Positions 8,041 through 15,830 of a stretch of DNA of 64,000 nt are shown here, one piece after another; the stretch's first letter is position 1; each line of letters opens with the position of its first letter. The DNA lies in contig CALZBJ010000006.1 in NCBI GenBank assembly GCA_945619025.1, forward strand, positions 1-64,000. Reading direction: 5' to 3'. The stretch comes from CALZBJ01 sp945619025 (lineage in GTDB: Bacteria; Pseudomonadota; Gammaproteobacteria; Cardiobacteriales; Wohlfahrtiimonadaceae). A program made the translations under genes and the position numbers. The notes under the pieces are model-generated. The model had not been told where the DNA came from. It ran no database searches and saw nothing but the letters and a program-made list of their open reading frames with translations.

Positions 8041-8590
8041 TAGACTCCATAAAAAGAGGTCTATTCCATTGGACAGGATTGCGGCCAATATCGGTATAGC
8101 GATAACGGGAAATCCCGCAACGGACTATAGGGAGATGCGCTAAAAAGCGCAGCTGGTGGATAGGAAGCCATGCCAACGGTTTATTAAAACCTAATGAGTG
8201 GCTATCATTAAGCCAATAGGCATGGACTAGCAGTTTTTGGACACGTTAGAAGCGTAAGGCGTTAAGTCAAACAATGAGCATCTATTCCAAATAGCATATC
8301 CCCCACATTCCGACGAATACAACCTATGAGAAAAAGAACTCAAAAGGGAGAGAAGCCACAGGAGCGAATTAGAGACCCATAGAGAGCCGATAGGATATCC
8401 AGAGGGTAATTGTAAGGCATAAGCCCTATTTAAGCTCTTGATGACATTACAGGGGCAGGTTAACACTATACGGGGAGATTTGCGGAGCGTATAAAAGGGA
8501 ATTGTTAGACACGTAAGGCGTTAAGCCAAGCAATGAGCCGTATCCATTGAGGCAGTAATAGCCAGTTTTGCGGACTCAATAAAAGGAACT
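8041..8590. ncRNA. Candidate long structured non-coding RNA of the element
   Basis: No plausible gene is found in about 900 bp, yet inverted repeats are very dense. Perfect helices include TAGAC/GTCTA (8041-8063), ATTGG/CCAAT (8068-8089), TATCG/CGATA (8089-8104), CGGG/CCCG (8106-8117) and TGCGCT-AAAA-AGCGCA (8136-8151). CCATGCC/GGCATGG (8168-8225) encloses GGTTT/AAACC and TGGCT/AGCCA as a three-way junction. Further helices are CTATT/AATAG (8282-8294), TATACG/CGTATA (8467-8493) and ATTGAG/CTCAAT (8545-8580). A partly duplicated module lies at 8239-8279 and 8507-8538. The strand, ends and promoter are not resolved. A DNA-level role (origin or packaging site) is the alternative. Confidence 0.45.
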
Positions 8591-8601
8591 AACTAAAAAC
8601 A

Positions 8602-8625
8602 AGTGGTACCCTAAGTGGTACCCTA
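8602..8625 (+). repeat. Right arm-type integrase sites (two direct repeats)
   Basis: AGTGGTACCCTA is present twice in tandem, identical and in the same orientation as the left pair at 5057-5080. It lies about 50 bp inside attR. The repetition at both ends and nowhere else in the window supports a role in recombination. Confidence 0.7.
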
Positions 8626-8638
8626 AAAGAGCAGGCAA

Positions 8639-8668
8639 AGAAAAAGCCCTTGTATTATCAAGGGCTTA
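8639..8668 (-). terminator. Element-borne terminator replacing that of tRNA-Ser
   Basis: AAGCCCTTG and CAAGGGCTT pair with a T run in the minus direction, directly downstream of tRNA-Ser. The original terminator is now 3.8 kb away at 4871-4906, so the element brought its own similar stop and kept the tRNA transcription unit complete. Confidence 0.7.
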
Positions 8669-8676
8669 GACTATCT

Positions 8677-8693
8677 ATATGGCGGAGGTGGTG
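8677..8693. repeat. attR: 17-bp repeat forming the tRNA-Ser 3' end
   Basis: This copy of ATATGGCGGAGGTGGTG is continuous with the rest of tRNA-Ser, so the functional tRNA is retained at this junction. The partner is 4909-4925. Confidence 0.85.
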
Positions 8694-8769
8694 GGATTCG
8701 AACTCACGAACGGTTTAACCCGTTGCCGGTTTTCAAGACCGGTGCCTTCAACCACTCGGCCACACCTCC
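8680..8769 (-). tRNA. tRNA-Ser(UGA)
   Basis: A 90-nt class II tRNA read on the minus strand, beginning GGAGGTGTGGCCGAG and ending with encoded CCA. The anticodon stem-loop CCGGTCTTGAAAACCGG carries anticodon TGA, followed by a long variable arm and the TTCGAATC T-loop. It closely resembles the E. coli tRNA-Ser(UGA). Its 3' end is the integration site of the element to the left. Confidence 0.95.
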
Positions 8770-8784
8770 AGTTGAGAGTTATGC

Positions 8785-8812
8785 ATTATATAGAGTAGAA
8801 AATAAAATGCAA
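8785..8812 (-). promoter_or_regulatory. Sigma-70 promoter of tRNA-Ser
   Basis: On the minus strand TTGCAT and a perfect TATAAT are separated by 16 bp, and the -10 ends 15 bp before the mature tRNA 5' end. Confidence 0.6.
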
Positions 8813-8869
8813 ACTCTTTTTATGATCTGGTTAAAAATTCAGCATTTCGAATCGTTAACCGAAAGATCC

Positions 8870-10303
8870 TTAATCAACCACCGCGATGCGAAGCGTGTTG
8901 GTACCACCTTCTACATAGTTAAGAGATCCGCGGGTAATGATGATTCGATCGCCGGTTTCGACCGCGTTATGCGCTTTTAAAACGCTGATAATTTCAGCGG
9001 TCATCTCTTCATCACTTGCGTGTTTAACATCGACAGCAATGGGATTAACCCCGCAACATACGGTGAGTTTATTACAGGTTTTTGTGTGACGAGTAAAAGC
9101 GTAGATCGGGAGATTTGAGCTAATGCGGCTCATTAAGAGCGCCGTGGTGCCCGTTTCGGTTAAACATGCTACCGCTTGAACGTCATATTGGTTCGCAAGG
9201 AAGATCGACGACATCGCAATCGCTTCATCGGTACGTTTGAATTTTTTCTTACGCTGTAATAGATCGAGATTGGAGTAGATCGGCACGATTTCACTCTCGG
9301 CGCCGATACAGATCTCTGCCATCGCTTTCACCGTTTCAACGGGATATTTACCCGCCGCACTCTCTGCTGAAAGCATCACCGCGTCCGTCCCATCGAGTAC
9401 TGCGTTGGCAACGTCCATCACTTCCGCACGCGTTGGCGATTGGTTTTCGATCATCGATTCCATCATCTGGGTTGCGGTAATGACAAAACGGTTAAATTGA
9501 CGCGCCTTTTTGATAAAGCGTTTTTGCACACCCATCAATTTTGCATCGCCAATCTCAACCGCGAGGTCACCTCGAGCAATCATAATGCCGTCGGAGACTT
9601 TTAAGATTTCATCAATATTATCGAGCGCTTCAGTACGTTCAATTTTCGCGACGATGGAAGCATTTGAGCCCGCCGCATTTAACAGCTCACGCGCTTCTAA
9701 CATATCAGCGGCAGAGCGAGGGAACGACACAGCGATAAAATCGGTATCAAATCCGGCTGCACAAATGAGGTCTTCTTTATCTTTATCGGTGAGCGCCGCC
9801 GTTGAGAGACCGCCCCCTTTTAAGTTGATTCCTTTGCGATCGGAGAGCGTTCCCGGTACCACCACGATGGTATGCACCTCGTTCTCTTTAATCATCTCAA
9901 CTTCGAGCACAATTTTCCCATCATCTAAGAGAAGCACATCTTTTGGCTTCACATCTTGGGTCAATTCTTTATAGGAGATCCCCACGCGCTCAACGGTTCC
10001 CTCATCTTCATCGAGGGTATTATCTAAAATAAAGCGCTGGCCTTCTTTGAGCTCAACCGGCCCCTCTTTAAAGCGATCAATTCTAATTTTAGGGCCTTGT
10101 AAATCCGATAAAACCCCTACTTGAAGATCGAGCCGTTTAGCGATTTCGCGCACCTTTTTCGCGCGAGCTATGTGTTCATCATGAGTGCCGTGAGAAAAGT
10201 TAAGGCGAACGACATTCACCCCCGCTTTAATAAGTGCTTCCAACACGCCCTCTTTATCAGTAGATGGGCCAAGCGTTGCAACAATTTTGGTTCGGCGAAG
10301 CAT
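8870..10303 (-). CDS. pyk: Pyruvate kinase
   Basis: A 477-aa cytosolic enzyme converting phosphoenolpyruvate and ADP to pyruvate and ATP. It shows R-R-T-K-I-V-A-T-L-G-P-S at the start, N-F-S-H-G near residue 35, D-L-Q-G-P-K-I-R near 68, the catalytic-lysine strand I-V-A-K-I-E-R near 218, I-A-R-G-D-L-A-V-E near 242, and T-Q-M-M-E-S-M. Length and the short B-domain fit the bacterial PykA-like type. ATG follows AAGGAGAAATCT. It is a monocistronic gene beside tRNA-Ser, with no convincing terminator visible between the two. Confidence 0.95.
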   Translation of the reverse strand: MLRRTKIVATLGPSTDKEGVLEALIKAGVNVVRLNFSHGTHDEHIARAKKVREIAKRLDLQVGVLSDLQGPKIRIDRFKEGPVELKEGQRFILDNTLDEDEGTVERVGISYKELTQDVKPKDVLLLDDGKIVLEVEMIKENEVHTIVVVPGTLSDRKGINLKGGGLSTAALTDKDKEDLICAAGFDTDFIAVSFPRSAADMLEARELLNAAGSNASIVAKIERTEALDNIDEILKVSDGIMIARGDLAVEIGDAKLMGVQKRFIKKARQFNRFVITATQMMESMIENQSPTRAEVMDVANAVLDGTDAVMLSAESAAGKYPVETVKAMAEICIGAESEIVPIYSNLDLLQRKKKFKRTDEAIAMSSIFLANQYDVQAVACLTETGTTALLMSRISSNLPIYAFTRHTKTCNKLTVCCGVNPIAVDVKHASDEEMTAEIISVLKAHNAVETGDRIIITRGSLNYVEGGTNTLRIAVVD

Positions 10304-10582
10304 AGATTTCTCCTTGTTTTTATCGGTGATAAATGATGAGTGAGTTGCTCATATATTCGAGAGTATCCGCCCGACCACTCCCATCGAGCGTCTTTTAAGT
10401 ATAGTATAACGCTTTCAGAAACTTAGCGAGGATTATCGATTCGCCCTCACAATTGAACTCAACTGCGGTATAATGGAGGAATATAATTCAATTCCCAATA
10501 CGCTCTTATCGATATGTCTAGATATGTCTATAAAGGTCTGGTCTGGGAGGTTTTCAATTCAGCAAAGCAATCGAGATCCCAT

Positions 10583-11956
10583 ATGAATAAAATTTTTAAT
10601 GAAGCGCTCATCGCCAAATATGATAAAGCGGGGCCCCGTTACACCTCGTATCCTACGGCGGTTCAATTTACCGATGCCTTCACCCATGAAGATTACATCG
10701 ACGCTGCGCGCCTTTCCAACGAGAATAACACGCCGCTATCGCTCTATTTTCACGTGCCGTTTTGCGCGACCATCTGTTTTTATTGCGGCTGTAATAAAAT
10801 TATTACCAATAACCGTAAACGCTCGGAGCCCTATTTAGAGCGCCTTTTCCAAGAAATCGAGCGTCAAAGTGCGTTATTTCCCAATCGTGCGCCGGTCAAA
10901 CAGCTCCACTGGGGCGGCGGTACTCCGACCTTTTTAAGCCAAGAACAGATGCAAGCGCTGATGGATAAAACTCGCGAGCATTTCAATCTATTGCCCGATG
11001 ATGAAGGGGAATACTCCATTGAGGTTGACCCCCGTGAAGCCAATGCCGATACGGTGCGTTTCCTTCGCTCAATCGGCTTTAACCGCTTAAGTATGGGTGT
11101 ACAAGATTTCGATCCGCAAGTGCAAAAAGCAGTGAATCGCATTCAACCTAAAGAGATCACCCTTGAAACCTTAAATGCGGCGCGCGAATGTGGCTTTAGC
11201 TCCATCTCGATCGACCTCATTTACGGGCTTCCCTTCCAAACGGTGGAGACCTTTGAGAAAACCATCGACGAGGTATTAGAACTCTCACCCGATCGTCTCT
11301 CGGTCTTTAACTACGCGCATATGCCCCATCTCTTTAAAACGCAAAAGCAGATGAATGAAGCGGATATGCCAACGCCGGATGAAAAACTGGCGATTCTTAA
11401 GATGATTATCGAGCGCCTCACCGATGCCGGCTATATCTATATTGGGATGGACCATTTCGCCAAACCCACCGATACGCTCGCCATTGCGCAAAAAGAGGGG
11501 AATCTCTATCGTAACTTCCAAGGTTACAGCACCCATTCGGACTGCGATCTCATTGGTATGGGAATCTCCTCCATCTCGCAAATTGGCCGCATCTATTCGC
11601 AAAATGCCAAAGTGATGCCAGAGTATGAAGCAATGATCGACGAAGGAACGCTCTCCATTCAGCGCGGAGTGAAACTCACGGAAGATGATGTGATCCGTCG
11701 CCACGTGATTAGCGAAATCATGTGTAACTTAAAACTCGATCTTGATGTGATTAGCGAAAAATTCAATATCGATGCGCGCGAATACTTTAAAGACGATCTT
11801 CCTGAACTTGATGCAATGCAGGACGATGGATTAATCCTCATTAAAGATGGCATCTACTACGTCCAAGATGCGGGCCGTCTCTTAATTCGTAACATCGGAA
11901 TGGTCTTTGACGCTTATTTGAAGAAAAATGATAATCGCTTCTCGCGAGTGATTTAA
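10583..11956 (+). CDS. hemN: Oxygen-independent coproporphyrinogen III oxidase
   Basis: A 457-aa radical-SAM enzyme that decarboxylates coproporphyrinogen III to protoporphyrinogen IX in anaerobic haem synthesis. The N-terminus (K-Y-D-K-A-G-P-R-Y-T-S-Y-P-T) and the cluster motif C-A-T-I-C-F-Y-C-G-C are characteristic, followed by W-G-G-G-T-P-T-F and G-V-Q-D-F. The start was chosen at 10583 because it aligns with HemN of E. coli (also 457 aa); an upstream ATG at 10514 adds 23 unusual residues. A perfect TATAAT lies at 10469-10474. I see no convincing FNR/Anr box. Confidence 0.94.
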   Translation: MNKIFNEALIAKYDKAGPRYTSYPTAVQFTDAFTHEDYIDAARLSNENNTPLSLYFHVPFCATICFYCGCNKIITNNRKRSEPYLERLFQEIERQSALFPNRAPVKQLHWGGGTPTFLSQEQMQALMDKTREHFNLLPDDEGEYSIEVDPREANADTVRFLRSIGFNRLSMGVQDFDPQVQKAVNRIQPKEITLETLNAARECGFSSISIDLIYGLPFQTVETFEKTIDEVLELSPDRLSVFNYAHMPHLFKTQKQMNEADMPTPDEKLAILKMIIERLTDAGYIYIGMDHFAKPTDTLAIAQKEGNLYRNFQGYSTHSDCDLIGMGISSISQIGRIYSQNAKVMPEYEAMIDEGTLSIQRGVKLTEDDVIRRHVISEIMCNLKLDLDVISEKFNIDAREYFKDDLPELDAMQDDGLILIKDGIYYVQDAGRLLIRNIGMVFDAYLKKNDNRFSRVI

Positions 11957-12027
11957 TCATTCTCACGCTTCATTTTTGGAAAATCGCGCCGTTTTGGTAA
12001 AATTTTCCTGTATAAAAAGAACGCATG

Positions 12028-12067
12028 AAAACGCCCTGTCGACAATTGATCGCTCGGCGTTTTTTTA
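12028..12067 (+). terminator. Intrinsic terminator after hemN
   Basis: AAAACGCC pairs with GGCGTTTT over a ~20-nt loop and continues into a T run. Confidence 0.65.
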
Positions 12068-12555
12068 TAGGTTTGTAAAATCAATTAAGCAAAATCGCAC
12101 AAAACGCGCACGAAAATTGCGCCACTTATCCACACTGCGCAACGGAACGATCATTATATAAGTCGGTGAAATCATAGCTTTTTTGTATCGATTGCATTAA
12201 ATTGTTTGATTTATGAACAAAGGGATTTGCCAACAAAAAAAAGCTGTGATAACTTTGAGTCAATATCAAATTGAGTTAAATCATTAACAAACAACAATAA
12301 TTACTAATAAATCAAGGTTTAACGCGGAATTATCCGTCAATACTTACCATAATCACAACAATTTAAATACTGATCCCATCATCTTAGCGATGATTAACTC
12401 AATCAACGATAGATAAATACTCATATACAAACGAGGCGATTATAATCGCTCATGCATAACGGTCTATCCGGTCGCTATGCTCGTGATACATACGTAAAAA
12501 TTAATAACAATAAACCATACCAATAATAACGATCACGCTAACAAGGAGGCTTATC
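12068..12555. other. Long AT-rich leader upstream of yjcH-actP
   Basis: About 490 bp with no credible gene and strong AT bias precede the acetate-permease operon. It holds one perfect DnaA-type nonamer (TTATCCACA at 12126-12134) and a perfect 14-bp palindrome GCGATTATAATCGC at 12436-12449 that embeds a TATAAT. Such length suggests multi-input control of actP, but I cannot name the regulator. Confidence 0.5.
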
Positions 12556-12906
12556 ATGTCAGAACGTCCAATCGAGGACCGTCATTTTGATGAGATGGTC
12601 GATCGAATTTACAATCATCCCCGCTTTAAAGAAGTGGTCCGCAAAAAGCAACGCTTTAGTCTGTGGCTATTGCTCTTTTCGCTCGGACTCTATGTTTTAC
12701 TCATTCTATTTGTGGGCTTTGCGCCCGATCTTGTTGGAAAACCCATCACACCGCAGATGGTGACGACCTGGGGCATTCCCGCAGGCTTCTTTTTGATTAT
12801 TTGGACCATCGGACTGACGGCGTTTTATGTACATAAAACCAATACCGTTTACGATCCCATGACCGCGGATTTATTAAAGGAGATCGCAAATGGAAAAGAA
12901 AAATAA
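12556..12906 (+). CDS. yjcH: DUF485 membrane protein, partner of the acetate permease
   Basis: A 116-aa protein with an acidic N-terminus, two membrane spans (residues ~33-54 and ~72-95) separated by a short periplasmic loop, and a polar tail. The pattern H-P-R-F-K-E-V-V-R-K-K-Q-R-F-S is that of the DUF485/YjcH family, normally encoded directly before ActP. A strong ribosome site (AAGGAGG) precedes ATG. It overlaps actP by 17 bp. The exact role of the partner is unknown; co-translation suggests a complex. Confidence 0.9.
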   Translation: MSERPIEDRHFDEMVDRIYNHPRFKEVVRKKQRFSLWLLLFSLGLYVLLILFVGFAPDLVGKPITPQMVTTWGIPAGFFLIIWTIGLTAFYVHKTNTVYDPMTADLLKEIANGKEK

Positions 12907-14620
12907 GATCAATAAATTATTATGGCTTGCGGTCACCTTAATCGGGGTCAGCTCCATTGGATCGGTTGCGTTTGCGCAGCACGATGTCGCAGCAGAGGGG
13001 AAAAACTGGACGGCGATTTCAATGTTTTTCATCTTCGTTCTGGCAACACTCTATATCACCTATTGGGCCGCAAACCGCACTAAATCAGCCTCAGACTTCT
13101 ACACCGCAGGCGGCGGGATTTCTGGCTTTCAAAACGGTCTTGCGATCGCAGGGGATTACCTCTCATCAGCATCGTTTCTCGGGATTTCAGCACTGGTATT
13201 CCTATCAGGATATGACGGGCTGATCTACTCATTTGGCTTCTTTATCGGTTGGCCGGTGATTCTCTTTTTAATGGCGGAACGTTTCCGAAATCTCGGACGC
13301 TTTACCTTTGCCGACGTCACCGCATTTAGACTCAAACAAACTCCCATCCGAATTTTAGCGGTCTTTTCAACGCTCACCATCGTCATGCTCTATCTCATTG
13401 CGCAGATGGTTGGGGCGGGAAAACTGATCGAGCTCCTCTTTGGACTTAACTACAATATCGCGGTCTTTATCGTGGGAATCTTAATGATGCTCTACGTCCT
13501 CTTTGGCGGCATGCTCGCAACGACGTGGGTACAGATGATTAAAGCGGTTCTCATCCTTGTGGGCGCGACCTTTATGTCAATCGTTGTCTTAACGTGGGTT
13601 GGCTTTAACTTAGAAACCCTCTTTGTAAAAGCAACGGAAGTGCATCCCGCTGGAAAAGAGTTAATGAAGCCCGGTCTTGCTTATCCAAACCCCATCGATT
13701 CAATCTCGCTTGGTGTCGGATTAATGCTGGGTACGGCAGGTTTACCTCACATCTTAATGCGATTCTTCACCGTAAAAGATGCGAAAGAAGCACGTAAATC
13801 AGCACTCTATGCCTCTACCTTTATCGGTTATTTCTACCTACTGATGTTCATCATCGGGTTTGGCGCGATTTTATACGTAATGAATCAACCCGCGTATACC
13901 ACAGCAGATGGCTCAATCATCGGCGGAACCAACATGGTAGCGATCCACTTATCGCAAGCCGTCGGCGGCAATATGTTCTTAGGCTTTATGTCAGCGGTGA
14001 CCTTCGCAACGCTGGTAGCCGTTGTAGCAGGACTCACCCTTTCAGGGGCCTCAGCCATCAGCCATGACTTCTACGCGAACGTGATCAAAAAAGGCAAACC
14101 TGTGATGAAAACAGAGCTCTTAGTCTCTCGTTTAACCACAGCGACGCTTGGAATCTTAGCGATTTTACTCGGAGTTCTCTTTGAGCATCAAAACGTTGCC
14201 TTCTTAGTGGGCCTTGCCTTTGCCATCGCATCATCGGCGAACTTCCCGCTCCTCTTCTTATCGATGTATTGGAGCAAGCTCACCACAAAAGGGGCCGTTG
14301 CAGGCGGCGCGGCGGGGCTGATTACCGCAGTGACGATGATTCTCTTTAGCCCGGGGGTTTGGGTCACGGTGCTTGGCAATGAGCAAGCGCTCTTCCCATA
14401 CAATAACCCAGCACTCTTCTCGATTCCGATCGCGTTTATTGTCACCTTTATCGTGTCAACGCTCGACAACTCAGCACAAGCTGAAAAAGAGCGCTCACTC
14501 TTTAAAGCACAATACGTACGCTCACAAATGGGCGGAGCTGAAATCTCTGAAGCGATCCAACAATATCGCCAAGTGAATCACCCAGAGTTTTTAGAAGAGC
14601 AGGCATCAAAACATCAATAA
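12890..14620 (+). CDS. actP: Cation/acetate symporter
   Basis: A 576-aa sodium:solute symporter of the ActP type, importing acetate and other short monocarboxylates. It begins with a signal-like hydrophobic stretch ending A-F-A-Q, then the conserved F-Y-T-A-G-G-G-I-S-G-F-Q-N-G-L-A-I-A-G-D, A-S-F-L-G and thirteen or so membrane spans. T-L-S-G-A-S-A-I-S-H-D-F-Y and the late loop W-S-K-L-T-T-K-G-A are typical. ATG follows AAAGGAGATCGCAA inside the end of yjcH, giving translational coupling. A terminator follows. Confidence 0.95.
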   Translation: MEKKNKINKLLWLAVTLIGVSSIGSVAFAQHDVAAEGKNWTAISMFFIFVLATLYITYWAANRTKSASDFYTAGGGISGFQNGLAIAGDYLSSASFLGISALVFLSGYDGLIYSFGFFIGWPVILFLMAERFRNLGRFTFADVTAFRLKQTPIRILAVFSTLTIVMLYLIAQMVGAGKLIELLFGLNYNIAVFIVGILMMLYVLFGGMLATTWVQMIKAVLILVGATFMSIVVLTWVGFNLETLFVKATEVHPAGKELMKPGLAYPNPIDSISLGVGLMLGTAGLPHILMRFFTVKDAKEARKSALYASTFIGYFYLLMFIIGFGAILYVMNQPAYTTADGSIIGGTNMVAIHLSQAVGGNMFLGFMSAVTFATLVAVVAGLTLSGASAISHDFYANVIKKGKPVMKTELLVSRLTTATLGILAILLGVLFEHQNVAFLVGLAFAIASSANFPLLFLSMYWSKLTTKGAVAGGAAGLITAVTMILFSPGVWVTVLGNEQALFPYNNPALFSIPIAFIVTFIVSTLDNSAQAEKERSLFKAQYVRSQMGGAEISEAIQQYRQVNHPEFLEEQASKHQ

Positions 14621-14668
14621 CGAGGTTCATGACATGATCACACCTGTTCCCTGTGATCAATGACGAAG

Positions 14669-14705
14669 CAGCGCTCAACTCCCCTAGGGTTGGGCGCTTT
14701 TTATT
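14669..14705 (+). terminator. Intrinsic terminator of yjcH-actP
   Basis: AGCGCTCAAC and GTTGGGCGCT arms with a TTTTTATT tail. Confidence 0.8.
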
Positions 14706-14846
14706 CCCCCCCCATTACCACCCCGTTCGCCCTTTATAATCAGCATGATTCAAAAATTCAAAGCGCAAAATGCTTGAAGTTAGGCGAATGATCCTTACAA
14801 TAATGACTCTATAATTAATCCATACAGATCGATAGAAAGGACTGAG

Positions 14847-15698
14847 ATGACATACTATATTGGCGCTCATGTTAGCGCAGCAGGCGGCGTTCATAATGCC
14901 GTTAAAAATGCTCACGCCATCGGCGCGAATGCCTTTGCCCTCTTCACGAAAAACAATCGCCGTTGGGAGGCAGCCCCCCTTAAAAAAGAGGTGATTGCCG
15001 ATTATAAACGCTTTTGTAAAGTCCACGATTACGATGCAAAGCATATTCTGCCCCACGCAAGCTACCTGATTAATCCAGGGCATCACGAAGTGGAAGCGCT
15101 CGAGAAGTCACGCAATGCACTCTTAGATGAATTTCAGCGCTGTGAACAGCTCGGGATTGAGCTCATTAACTTCCACCCCGGCAGCCATCTCAATAAGCTC
15201 TCGGAAGATGAATGCCTCACCCGCATTGCCGAGTCGATTAATCTTGTGCTTGCCGAAACTAAAGGCGTTACCGCCGTGATTGAAAATACCGCCGGACAAG
15301 GCACCAATCTGGGCTTTGATTTTGAGCATTTAGCCAAAATTATTGAACACATTGAGGATAAATCTCGCGTTGGCGTTTGTATCGATACCTGTCACGCATT
15401 TGCCGCCGGTTACGATCTACGCACCTTTGAAGCCGCTGAAGAGACTTTCCGTATCTTTGATGAAGTCGTCGGTTTTAATTATCTTCGCGCCATGCATTTA
15501 AATGACTCAAAAGGCGCGCTCGGCAGCCGGGTTGACCGTCACCACTCCCTTGGAAAAGGGGAGATTGGCACGGAAGCCTTTGCTTATATTATGCAGGATG
15601 ATCGCTTCCGCAATATTCCGATGATTTTAGAGACCATCGAGCCTGAGATCTGGGCTGATGAGATCGCGTGGTTACGCTCCTTAGAGCCGGCGAAATAG
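14847..15698 (+). CDS. nfo: Endonuclease IV (AP endonuclease)
   Basis: A 283-aa zinc-dependent enzyme that nicks DNA 5' of abasic sites in base-excision repair. The family-2 AP endonuclease signatures are visible: G-A-H-V-S-A-A-G-G at the start, N-F-H-P-G-S-H near 110, V-I-E-N-T-A-G-Q-G near 147, C-I-D-T-C-H-A-F-A-A-G-Y-D near 177 and H-L-N-D-S-K...R-V-D-R-H-H near 216-230, with the C-terminal I-L-E-T. These supply the three-zinc ligands. Length matches E. coli Nfo (285 aa). Monocistronic, with its own hairpin terminator. Confidence 0.95.
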   Translation: MTYYIGAHVSAAGGVHNAVKNAHAIGANAFALFTKNNRRWEAAPLKKEVIADYKRFCKVHDYDAKHILPHASYLINPGHHEVEALEKSRNALLDEFQRCEQLGIELINFHPGSHLNKLSEDECLTRIAESINLVLAETKGVTAVIENTAGQGTNLGFDFEHLAKIIEHIEDKSRVGVCIDTCHAFAAGYDLRTFEAAEETFRIFDEVVGFNYLRAMHLNDSKGALGSRVDRHHSLGKGEIGTEAFAYIMQDDRFRNIPMILETIEPEIWADEIAWLRSLEPAK

Positions 15699-15742
15699 TT
15701 ATCAGTTATTGGTCATGCGTTATAAATTATAAGATCTAACAA

Positions 15743-15793
15743 CGCCTCTCAATGATTCGTATAATAAAAAACGAATTGTGGAGAGGCTTTTTA
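15743..15793 (+). terminator. Intrinsic terminator after nfo
   Basis: GCCTCTC pairs with GAGAGGC, with an inner ATTCGT/ACGAAT helix, followed by TTTTTATTATT. Confidence 0.75.
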
Positions 15794-15830
15794 TTATTAT
15801 CAGCCCAATCTAACCGGTCTTAAAAGAGCG

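Larger units (their letters stand above)
4909..8693. mobile_element. 3.77-kb integrative element in tRNA-Ser(UGA)
   Basis: The element is bounded by 17-bp direct repeats derived from the tRNA-Ser 3' end, with an integrase reading inwards from the left junction. Cargo in order: integrase, AlpA-like regulator, HTH_39-like protein, 27-aa membrane peptide, winged-helix protein, four palindromic sites and about 0.6 kb of structured, apparently non-coding DNA. Paired 12-bp direct repeats (AGTGGTACCCTA twice) sit near each end as putative arm-type integrase sites. No capsid, portal, terminase, conjugation, relaxase or recognisable defence or resistance gene is present, so it is either a minimal satellite/genomic islet or a reduced element mobilised by a helper. 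The attachment sites, integrase residues and tRNA are intact, so it may still excise. Confidence 0.88.

Noticed and set aside
8124..8135. CTATAGGGAGA, resembling the start of a phage T7 promoter
   Set aside because: Only the last 11 bases match; the upstream recognition part of the T7 promoter is absent and no phage RNA polymerase is present.
8227..8466. 79-codon minus-strand frame inside the structured region
   Set aside because: No ribosome site, serine/leucine-rich composition and overlap with strong inverted repeats; treated as chance.
7904..8600. Retron, CRISPR array or group II intron as explanation of the structured segment
   Set aside because: No reverse transcriptase, no cas genes, no regularly spaced repeats, and no recognisable intron domain V.
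9510..9974. 154-codon plus-strand frame opposite pyk
   Set aside because: Antisense shadow of a conserved gene, low-complexity serine-rich composition.
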